Assembly: GCA_003556955.1 (NCBI GenBank)
Contig: PWQB01000772.1
Location: 1-6,262 of the forward strand
Direction: 5' to 3'
DNA from: Nostocaceae cyanobacterium CSSed10_463m
Lineage (GTDB): Bacteria; Cyanobacteriota; Cyanobacteriia; Cyanobacteriales; Nostocaceae
Length of the DNA: 6,262 bases
Both the position numbers and the translations under genes were made by a program. The stretch's first letter is position 1, and the number at the start of each line of letters is the position of its first letter. This document shows positions 1 through 5,324 of this stretch, piece after piece. Below the pieces are notes generated by a model. That model made no database searches. It was given only the letters and a program-made list of their open reading frames with translations, and was not told the origin of the DNA.

Positions 1-472
1 CCCTGGACTCAGCCAAAGAACAAAGATGAGACACCATCTCATCGGCTTTTTCTTGGGGGTAATGAATCAGAACATCCAAGCAAATCACCGTGTGATAACT
101 ACCACTCAAGGATTCTAAATCTTGCACAGCGAAAGTGGTATTTTCTACACTGCCCAAAGTCTCTAAAGCTCTATCCTTAGCTTCTGTGACCATTTTCTCA
201 GAAATATCACTAGCATAGATTTTAGCACCATCTGCGGCTAAAGGAATGCTCAGACTACCCACACCACAACCAGCATCGCAGATTGATAATTCTGGTAAAT
301 TACCATCATCTTTCAGCCAGCCAATAACTGTATCTACGGTTTGCTGATGTCCAGTGCGGATATCTAACTGAACTTTGTTGACCTCGCCATCACCGTAAAT
401 TCGCCGCCAGCGGTCAAACCCTGTGGAATTAAAATACTCCCGAACAATCGTTTTATCGTCTGCTACGTTCAT
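1..472 (-). CDS. chlM: Magnesium protoporphyrin IX methyltransferase, 3' end cut by the window edge
   Basis: My own reading of the minus strand from the ATG at 472 gives 157 uninterrupted codons that run off the left edge; the family is usually about 230 residues, so roughly the C-terminal third is missing. The enzyme (bchM in purple bacteria) transfers a methyl group from S-adenosylmethionine to the ring-C propionate of Mg-protoporphyrin IX, giving the monomethyl ester used by the cyclase in chlorophyll synthesis. It acts at the cytoplasmic or thylakoid membrane surface. The sequence shows the family N-terminus (VREYFNSTGFDRWRRIYG, residues 10-27), SAM-binding motif I (DAGCGVGSLSIPLA, 66-79), the acidic end of the next strand (ASDIS, 87-91), and CLDVLIHYP (131-139), a post-motif typical of this family. 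The start is preceded by a GGGGA run about 20 bases upstream, which is a poor Shine-Dalgarno. The assignment rests on recognised motifs; the catalytic C-terminus is not visible. Confidence 0.9.
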   Translation of the reverse strand, partial: MNVADDKTIVREYFNSTGFDRWRRIYGDGEVNKVQLDIRTGHQQTVDTVIGWLKDDGNLPELSICDAGCGVGSLSIPLAADGAKIYASDISEKMVTEAKDRALETLGSVENTTFAVQDLESLSGSYHTVICLDVLIHYPQEKADEMVSHLCSLAESR

Positions 473-787
473 AAACTGCAATTTTTAAGTGTCCCCAACC
501 TTTAAAACTATCATTAATAGCAACCATCAAGAATACTATCACATATTTTTTTTAAGAGTTCTTTCTCTAGCTTCCGGTATACCAACTAATTTATAGATAA
601 TACCTGAGTTAACTTGGTATTTATGACTTGAAGAGATAAAATATAATTTTTTTCACTCAGTCATCTCAAATCAACTCATCCACCGGAAAAACTGCACAAT
701 TAATCGCAACTTTGAATCTACATCGCCCTAGCTCTTACTTTTTGGAGTCAACCAACCTCAGACTTTTGGTTTTACTTTATTAGTATC

Positions 788-816
788 TTGCTTAAAATAT
801 TATTATAGAATATAAT
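788..816 (+). promoter_or_regulatory. Candidate sigma-70-type promoter of the antiporter gene
   Basis: TTGCTT (788-793) is followed by a 17-base spacer and a perfect TATAAT (811-816). The -10 box matches the consensus fully and the -35 box matches its TTG core. Transcription would begin near 823, leaving a leader of about 108 bases before the ATG at 931. The surrounding DNA is very AT-rich, so chance -10 matches are common; the exact 17-base spacing is the main support. Confidence 0.5.
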
Positions 817-830
817 TGCAGTATTTATGT

Positions 831-845
831 GATAAATATTTTATC
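831..845. promoter_or_regulatory. Dyad just downstream of the predicted transcription start
   Basis: GATAAA (831-836) and TTTATC (840-845) are perfect inverted arms around the 3-base centre TAT. The dyad lies 15 bases past the predicted -10 box, where a repressor could block transcription of the antiporter gene. The left arm is preceded by TGT, giving a TGTGAT half-site reminiscent of CRP-type operators, but the right half does not match. An operator role is inferred only from position and symmetry. Confidence 0.25.
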
Positions 846-930
846 TTTAGCACACACTAAATACTAAATAAATATATACATATATCATACACTAGCTTTT
901 TGTTCATTTAGCCTGATTAATCACTCACCA

Positions 931-3009
931 ATGGCATCAAATTTACTTGAAAGTCCCATTATTCAGTTTACCATTCTCCTAACAGTAATTTTTACTGTCC
1001 CCCCTATATTTGAGCGTCTGCGAATACCTGGATTAGTGGGTTTGCTGGTGGCAGGTGTGGTACTAGGACAAAATGGGTTAAAGCTTTTAGATACAAATTC
1101 TGAAACTATCAAACTGCTTTCAGATATTGGCAAAGTTTATTTAATGTTTGTCGCTGGTTTAGAAATTGATTTAGGACAGTTTCGTAAAACTAAAAATCGC
1201 TCAATGGTATTTGGACTACTCACATTTTTAGTACCACTAATTAGTGGTATAATTGTGGGAAGATTATTCAACTTTGGCTGGAATGCTTCAGTTCTAATTG
1301 GTTCTTTACTAGCCTCCCATACTCTATTGGCATATCCCATTGTCAGCCGTTTGGGAGTAGTGATGAATGAAGCTGTAACAGTTACAGTAGGGGCGACAAT
1401 TTTTACTGACACAGGTGCTTTATTAGTTCTAGCCATTTGTGTCGGGATTCATGGCGGAGAGTTCACAGCCCTAAATTTAGTAACTTTATTAGGTGGGTTA
1501 GCAATTTACTCTGTAATAGTGTTATTTGGCTTCGACTGGGCAGGTAAAGAATTTTTTCGCCGTTCTGGAGACGAACAAAGCAACCAATTTTTATTCATTT
1601 TATTAGCTTTATTTCTAGCATCTGTGGGAGCGCAGATAGTTGGAGTTGAAAAAATTGTTGGGGCATTTTTAGCAGGTTTAGCAGTTAATGACGTGGTAGG
1701 ACGTAGCCCAGTTAAAGAAAAAATTGAATTTATTGGTAGCGTTTTATTTATCCCTTGCTTCTTTGTCGATATGGGACTATTAATTAATATTCCTGCCTTT
1801 ATCAAAACCCTAAGTTCCATTTGGCTTACAGTGGTCATTGTCGTCGCTTTAATTTCCAGTAAATTTATAGCAGCATTTATCGCCAAACTTATTTACCGTT
1901 ACAACAAAGCGGAAATGCTCACAATGTGGTCATTATCAGTACCACAGGTAGCCGCCACATTAGCAGCATCCTTAGTGGCTTATCAAACTTTAAATCCTGC
2001 TGGTGAGCGGCTAATTAATGAAGCTGTTTTAAATAGTGTGATTGTTCTCATGCTAGTTACTTCAATTATGGGGCCATTAATTACAGCCAGATTTGCCGCA
2101 TTATTACAAATGCCTCAAACAGATTTTGAAACCGAAAATCTTTCTACTTTGTGGGAAACTTATGAAGGACAACCCCTAGAACAAACCCAGAATCCATTCA
2201 CTGTTTTAGTACCAATATATAACTCTAAAACCCAGCGCTATTTGATTGAAATGGCAGCTTTAATCGCTCAACATGAATCTGGACAAATTTTGCCATTAGC
2301 GATTACAAAAGCCCATGTCCACATGGATGACCCACAATTAGGAATATCACTAGAGCAAAATCAGCAGAGATTAAAGTTAGCTAAAGAAATCAGCCAAGAA
2401 TTTGATGTCAAAGTGTCAACTGCAATTCGCATTGATGATGATATAGCTTTGGCAATTAGCCGCACCAGTCGAGAACAAAATGCTAGTTTAGTCGTTATGG
2501 GTTGGTCTCGCACCACAGGTTTACGCGCCCGCTTGTTTGGTAATATAATTGATAGCGTTTTCTGGTCTTCTCACTGTCCGGTTGCAGTTACACGTTTAGT
2601 TAGTAGTCCCAAGACAATTGCCAGAATTATTGTACCAATTGGAGATTTAAGACCTCAAACTATCAGCGCTTGGCGGTTTGCGGAAATGTTGGCTGATGTC
2701 AACAAAGCCGAGGTTGTACTATTGCACGTATCGAATAGCAAAACTCCCTCTAATTTAGTTGAACAATTTACAGTTCAATTGTCCGAAATTGTGGCTAAAA
2801 GTCAGTTACAAGTAAATACAAAAATTCAAATTATCATAGATGATGATGTTGCTAAAGCTATAGTCCGGGAAGCTCAAGCATTTGATTTGGCTGTTTTACG
2901 TTCTGTCCGTTATCGTACCACAGGGGGTTTAGCTGTTAGTCAAGTCACAACCGAGGTAATTGAAGAGTTAACCGGTTCTATAGTCTTATTGGGAGAAGCA
3001 CATTTATAA
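931..3009 (+). CDS. CPA2-family cation:proton antiporter with two C-terminal USP-like domains
   Basis: The 692-residue protein has a membrane half (about residues 8-390, some 12-13 hydrophobic segments) of the Na+/H+ exchanger fold and a soluble half of two universal-stress-protein-like domains (about 422-556 and 562-690). Family hallmarks are FVAGLEIDL (73-81), an acidic residue in the transport helix (FTDTG, D160), VGAFLAGLAV (243-252), PCFFVDMGLLI (275-285) and a lysine in SSKFIAA (K311). It should exchange Na+ or K+ for protons across the plasma or thylakoid membrane; the cation cannot be read from sequence. The first USP domain keeps the ATP-loop shape (G524-x2-R527-x9-G537-N538), but arginine and asparagine replace the usual Gly and Ser/Thr. 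The second is more diverged. No good Shine-Dalgarno precedes the ATG, but the first hydrophobic helix begins soon after it. The gene appears to be transcribed alone from the promoter at 788-816. Confidence 0.9.
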   Translation: MASNLLESPIIQFTILLTVIFTVPPIFERLRIPGLVGLLVAGVVLGQNGLKLLDTNSETIKLLSDIGKVYLMFVAGLEIDLGQFRKTKNRSMVFGLLTFLVPLISGIIVGRLFNFGWNASVLIGSLLASHTLLAYPIVSRLGVVMNEAVTVTVGATIFTDTGALLVLAICVGIHGGEFTALNLVTLLGGLAIYSVIVLFGFDWAGKEFFRRSGDEQSNQFLFILLALFLASVGAQIVGVEKIVGAFLAGLAVNDVVGRSPVKEKIEFIGSVLFIPCFFVDMGLLINIPAFIKTLSSIWLTVVIVVALISSKFIAAFIAKLIYRYNKAEMLTMWSLSVPQVAATLAASLVAYQTLNPAGERLINEAVLNSVIVLMLVTSIMGPLITARFAALLQMPQTDFETENLSTLWETYEGQPLEQTQNPFTVLVPIYNSKTQRYLIEMAALIAQHESGQILPLAITKAHVHMDDPQLGISLEQNQQRLKLAKEISQEFDVKVSTAIRIDDDIALAISRTSREQNASLVVMGWSRTTGLRARLFGNIIDSVFWSSHCPVAVTRLVSSPKTIARIIVPIGDLRPQTISAWRFAEMLADVNKAEVVLLHVSNSKTPSNLVEQFTVQLSEIVAKSQLQVNTKIQIIIDDDVAKAIVREAQAFDLAVLRSVRYRTTGGLAVSQVTTEVIEELTGSIVLLGEAHL

Positions 3010-3012
3010 CTC

Positions 3013-3029
3013 AATACATTTCAGTTAAG
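3013..3029 (+). repeat. Degenerate solo copy of the AATAC...GGTTAAG end motif
   Basis: AATACATTTCAGTTAAG matches 14 of 17 bases of AATACTGTTCGGTTAAG, the inverted end of the element at 3063-3153, and lies in the same orientation as that element's left end. It starts four bases after the antiporter stop codon and abuts the AAGCCTAAAA start of the neighbouring repeat. It may be the remnant of another insertion. Confidence 0.4.
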
Positions 3030-3062
3030 CCTAAAAGTCAACGTCTACGTAGGTTGGGTTGT

Positions 3063-3153
3063 AATACCTTTCGGTTAAGGGATGTAGAGACGTTCCATGG
3101 AACGTCTCTACAAGGGTTTTCGGCTCACGAATTTGCTTAACCGAACAGTATTG
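3063..3153. mobile_element. MITE-like element of about 91 bp nested in the dispersed repeat
   Basis: The ends are inverted repeats: AATACCTTTCGGTTAAG at 3063-3079, and the complement of AATACTGTTCGGTTAAG at 3136-3152, with 15 of 17 bases matching. The element is flanked by an exact 11-base direct repeat, GGTTGGGTTGT (3052-3062 and 3154-3164). This looks like a target duplication, though the target is low-complexity, so part of the match could pre-exist. It has no coding capacity and would need a transposase in trans. The centre is a perfect 30-bp palindrome. A third copy of the end motif lies at 6143-6158. Confidence 0.55.
3083..3112. repeat. Perfect 30-bp palindrome
   Basis: The two 15-base halves, starting TGTAGAGACGTTCCA, are exact reverse complements with no loop; the centre lies between 3097 and 3098. 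In single-stranded DNA or RNA this would form a strong hairpin, and in duplex DNA a possible cruciform. From memory, TGTAGAGACGT-type palindromes are abundant in Nostocales intergenic DNA. It lies about 75 bases past the antiporter stop and could act as an RNA 3' stabiliser, which is inference. Confidence 0.8.
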
Positions 3154-3292
3154 GGTTGGGTTGTTCGCGTCAGCGTTGCGGAGCAATGGAACGTTAACGT
3201 AGTTTGCCGTAGGCGTAACCCAACATTTGCATGACTTTATTGGGTTTCATTTCGTTCTACCCAACCTTTTATCTTAGAGGTATGTTAGAGGA

Positions 3293-3306
3293 GGAGAACG
3301 TTCTCC
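3293..3306. repeat. 14-bp palindrome downstream of the membrane-protein gene
   Basis: GGAGAACGTTCTCC is a perfect palindrome 14 bases beyond the stop codon of the minus-strand gene at 3321-4199. It could give a short hairpin at the 3' end of that transcript. There is no T run after it in either direction, so I do not call it an intrinsic terminator. Confidence 0.4.
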
Positions 3307-3320
3307 CCACACCTCATAGA

Positions 3321-4199
3321 TTAATTAGGCGACGCAACGGTATTTTTCAGATTTTTTAGTAGTAATATGCTAAATATAATGGCAATAAGATTAATGGTGG
3401 GAATAATGAAAACCACGGGAATGATATTTCCCCCAGTATTAGCTATAAATAGAATTTTGCTGCTTAAAGCAGTCATGAGAATAGACAGAAAAATTACATA
3501 AATAGTTGTAAATAAATAGCCATAATTTTCTTTTTTCAAAGCCAGTAAACCGGAAATAAATGACATTGGTAAAAATAGCGCTAAATCAAAACCTTGAACA
3601 ATCAAAGTTGTATAATGCTGTAATTGGGGAGGAATAATTGAGCCATCAAGTAAGGGTGGAATAATCACACTTAACCATGAAAAAGATACCAACATAGAAC
3701 TAATAATTAAAAATAATCCGGCAGATTGCAGCAACTTTTCAGAATATAATGTATCCTTAATTTTTTCAATTTTATAAGAAAATAATGTGAGGACAAAAGC
3801 CAAAAATGATGCGCCCAGCAAAAATACATAGACAATAAATAAGGCATTGTACATTGCCATCGCTAGGTAAAATAAATATGTCAGCAGAAAATATCCGAGA
3901 GTGCCTGAAAGTAAAAATAATCCGCGCCGAGAATTTTTTCTGCTAAAAAATAGAGCTATCAAAAGCAATGGAATAGCCAAAATCAGCGTAATATAATCCT
4001 GAGCTATGCCTTGGATGGCAACATCTGCCGACATATATTGATAAATTCCTTTACCATATATAATTACCTTTTGTCCATGAATAGATTCATATTCATACTG
4101 TCCTATTCCCTGCTGGTAAAAAATTCCTACAGTAGTTGCTGCCGTAGCCAAGATGGCAATAAGTAAACTCAGGATAGTAATTGTTGTTTTATGTTTCAT
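3321..4199 (-). CDS. Multi-spanning membrane protein of unknown function
   Basis: I do not recognise a named family for this 292-residue protein. It has about eight hydrophobic segments (roughly residues 7-27, 68-86, 93-115, 118-141, 158-181, 199-220, 226-250, 258-283). Between segments 1 and 2 lies a polar loop of about 40 residues (QYEYESIHGQKVIIYGKGIY, 34-53) that is probably outside the membrane. Positive residues after segment 2 (RKNSRR, 87-92) and in KIEKIK (143-148) suggest cytoplasmic loops. There are no cofactor motifs, charged transport-helix signatures or cysteine pairs. It is an integral inner-membrane protein with no assignable reaction. My impression is that similar proteins occur in Firmicutes and methanogens, which would fit horizontal transfer, but I cannot check this. 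No Shine-Dalgarno precedes the ATG. The gene stands alone, convergent with the antiporter gene and bracketed by two related repeats. Confidence 0.8.
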   Translation of the reverse strand: MKHKTTITILSLLIAILATAATTVGIFYQQGIGQYEYESIHGQKVIIYGKGIYQYMSADVAIQGIAQDYITLILAIPLLLIALFFSRKNSRRGLFLLSGTLGYFLLTYLFYLAMAMYNALFIVYVFLLGASFLAFVLTLFSYKIEKIKDTLYSEKLLQSAGLFLIISSMLVSFSWLSVIIPPLLDGSIIPPQLQHYTTLIVQGFDLALFLPMSFISGLLALKKENYGYLFTTIYVIFLSILMTALSSKILFIANTGGNIIPVVFIIPTINLIAIIFSILLLKNLKNTVASPN

Positions 4200-4245
4200 A
4201 ATTTAACAACTATCGTAGCCGAACAGAAGCAGGGAAAGGTCGTTT

Positions 4246-4273
4246 ATTTGGTTTCAAATATTTGGTTTCAAAC
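4246..4273. repeat. Two tandem 14-bp dyad units upstream of the membrane-protein gene
   Basis: ATTTGGTTTCAAAT (4246-4259) is followed directly by ATTTGGTTTCAAAC (4260-4273), which differs only in the last base. Each unit is itself a dyad, ATTTG/CAAAT around a 4-base centre. The pair ends 46 bases upstream of the minus-strand start codon at 4199, a position typical of a promoter or operator. Tandem dyads spaced 14 bases apart could bind two regulator dimers; no regulator can be named. Confidence 0.6.
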
Positions 4274-4301
4274 TCCCCCTAACTCCTTATTTAACTGAAC
4301 C

Positions 4302-4445
4302 TACTGGCGTGACAAGCCTAAAAAAGTGCATTAAACGTAGGTTTGGTTAAGCGCAGCGCAACCCAACGCTGCTAATGATGTTGGGTTTCCTGTCGTCAAC
4401 CCAACCTACAATTTTTTGCATCATTTTAAGCTTGTCAGTCCACTA
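4302..4445. mobile_element. MITE-like element (dispersed repeat, copy 2) with long inverted ends
   Basis: The left end (TACTGGCGTGACAAGCCTAA from 4302, running on to GGTT at 4348) and the complement of the right end (TAGTGGACTGACAAGCTTAA read back from 4445) can be aligned for about 47 bases, with roughly three quarters of positions equal. Both outer limits are TA, as expected for IS630/Tc1-type target sites, so a transposase of that group could mobilise it; this is inference. Inside are AACCCAAC (4360-4367) and GTTGGGTT (4380-4387), giving a second hairpin. It encodes no protein. It ends 39 bases before the stop codon of cysH, so its folded RNA could form the 3' end of the cysH transcript. 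Confidence 0.6.
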
Positions 4446-4484
4446 TGAATATTTGAGTTTTTCAGAACAACAAAATAGCGCTTA

Positions 4485-5219
4485 CTATTTTTCTAAATTT
4501 CCTGCGTGTAAACCACACTCTTTCATTGTAGATTCTTCCCACCACCAACGGCCTTCGCGTTCATGCTGGTTAGGTAACACAGGTCTAGTGCAAGGTTCAC
4601 AACCAATGCTGACAAATCCCCGTTCGTGCAACTTATTGTAAGGCACATCTAAGGCGCGGATGTATTCCCACACTTGTGCAGAAGTCCAGTTTGCTAAAGG
4701 GTTAAATTTAATTAACTCATGATCTGGAGTAGAAAAGGCAGTATCCACCTCAATTACAGGGATATGGTTGCGGGTACTGGGGCTTTGGTCTTTACGCTGT
4801 CCAGTAATCCACGCATCAAGAGTATTGAGTTTGCGGCGTAATGGTCTGACCTTACGAACTCCGCAACATTCTTTGTGACCATCTTTATAGAAACTAAACA
4901 AGCCCTTTTCTTCTACTAAAGCTTGTACTTCCGCAGCATCTGGAAATTGGACTTCTAGTTTAATTCCATAATGTTCTCTCACCTGATCCAATAACTGATA
5001 TGTTTCAGGGTGCAAGCGTCCGGTATCGAGGGTAAAAACACGGAAATCTTTAGTTATCTTCGAGGCGATGTCAATTAGGACAACATCCTCAGCACCACTA
5101 AAGGAAATCGAGAGATTATTAAAAGTTTCCAAGGCGAATTTGATAATTTCCCTTGGTGTTCTTTGACTATATTCTGCTTCTAAGGCAGGAATATTTAAAT
5201 TTGTTCGGGCTGCTACCAT
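4485..5219 (-). CDS. cysH: Assimilatory phosphoadenylyl/adenylyl-sulfate reductase, iron-sulfur type
   Basis: The 244-residue protein is a full-length thioredoxin-dependent sulfonucleotide reductase, which converts activated sulfate (APS or PAPS) to sulfite in the cytoplasm for cysteine synthesis. The nucleotide-binding loop is [10 protein letters not shown] (39-48), followed by [11 protein letters not shown] (63-73), a family signature. The catalytic cysteine is C235 in KECGLH (233-238), which forms the thiosulfonate intermediate. It also has ECCGVRK with C118-C119, and C207-x2-C210, which together bind a [4Fe-4S] cluster in APS reductases. In the well-studied enzymes this cluster goes with APS use, whereas E. 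coli-type PAPS reductases lack it. The name phosphoadenylyl-sulfate reductase may therefore be imprecise. The start ATG has an AGGAG sequence 12 bases upstream. It follows the lipoprotein gene by 105 bases in the same direction. Confidence 0.95.
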   Translation of the reverse strand: MVAARTNLNIPALEAEYSQRTPREIIKFALETFNNLSISFSGAEDVVLIDIASKITKDFRVFTLDTGRLHPETYQLLDQVREHYGIKLEVQFPDAAEVQALVEEKGLFSFYKDGHKECCGVRKVRPLRRKLNTLDAWITGQRKDQSPSTRNHIPVIEVDTAFSTPDHELIKFNPLANWTSAQVWEYIRALDVPYNKLHERGFVSIGCEPCTRPVLPNQHEREGRWWWEESTMKECGLHAGNLEK

Positions 5220-5231
5220 GTCTTTAGTGTT

Positions 5232-5236
5232 CTCCT
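5232..5236 (-). promoter_or_regulatory. Shine-Dalgarno site of cysH
   Basis: On the minus strand AGAGGAGAA is centred here, with AGGAG 12 bases before the ATG at 5219. The spacing is slightly long, but this is the clearest ribosome-binding site in the window and supports the chosen cysH start. Confidence 0.6.
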
Positions 5237-5281
5237 CTGGCTCACCCTGAATTTTACCAAGTTGAGATGTTCTACCGACAT

Positions 5282-5296
5282 ATTTCTTCGAGAAAT
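5282..5296. promoter_or_regulatory. Dyad between the lipoprotein gene and cysH
   Basis: ATTTCT and AGAAAT are perfect inverted arms around TCG, 62 bases upstream of the cysH start and 28 bases beyond the lipoprotein stop. The stem is short and has no T run, so an operator for cysH is a more natural reading than a terminator. Symmetry and position are the only support. Confidence 0.25.
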
Positions 5297-5324
5297 TTGC
5301 AATTCCAGGTTCAAGGCTAAGGAT

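Larger units (their letters stand above)
473..930. other. Divergent intergenic region between chlM and the antiporter gene
   Basis: These 458 AT-rich bases hold no convincing coding sequence on either strand. They contain the upstream regions of two divergent genes. I see one good promoter for the rightward gene (788-816) and a dyad just downstream of it (831-845). There is also a weak hairpin, AACCAA/TTGGTT with a 10-base loop, at 750-771, and a widely spaced inverted repeat ATACCAA/TTGGTAT (579-585 and 614-620). No confident -10/-35 pair for chlM could be picked on the minus strand. I saw no NtcA-type GTA-N8-TAC site and no recognisable riboswitch. Confidence 0.6.
3027..3266. repeat. Truncated dispersed repeat, copy 1, interrupted by a MITE-like element
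   Basis: The left part (AAGCCTAAAA at 3027, ACGTAGGTTGGGTTG at 3047-3061) and the right part (AACCCAAC at 3217-3224, TTGGGTTT at 3240-3247, ACCCAACC at 3259-3266) occur in the same order and orientation as in the element at 4302-4445. This copy lacks that element's outer ends. It holds extra sequence: the 91-bp insertion at 3063-3153 and about 50 bases of GC-richer DNA (about 3165-3216). Alternating GTTGGG and CCCAAC blocks would let the transcript fold into two stacked hairpins. Confidence 0.6.
3010..3320. other. Repeat-filled convergent intergenic region
   Basis: The 311 bases between two convergent genes carry no plausible coding sequence. From left to right they hold a degenerate AATAC-type end motif (3013-3029), a truncated copy of a dispersed GTAGGTTGGGTT repeat (3027-3266) with a MITE-like insertion inside it (3063-3153), and a 14-bp palindrome (3293-3306). 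I see no classical hairpin followed by a T run on either strand. Termination of both flanking genes may rely on these palindromes or on Rho-independent signals I cannot recognise. Confidence 0.6.

Noticed and set aside
473..930. A small gene or regulatory RNA in the divergent intergenic region
   Set aside because: No open frame has a plausible start and ribosome site, and the only hairpin (750-771) is weak and without a terminator tail.
1137..1886. Two minus-strand open frames inside the antiporter gene (1137-1436 and 1506-1886)
   Set aside because: Both are antisense shadows of well-conserved membrane helices of the antiporter, with no start signals of their own.
3293..3306. 14-bp palindrome as an intrinsic terminator
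   Set aside because: No T run follows it on either strand, so it is listed only as a palindrome.
4375..4641. An 88-codon plus-strand open frame across the MITE end and the 3' part of cysH
   Set aside because: It is antisense to the conserved C-terminal cysteine region of cysH, starts inside a mobile repeat, and its product has no recognisable features.
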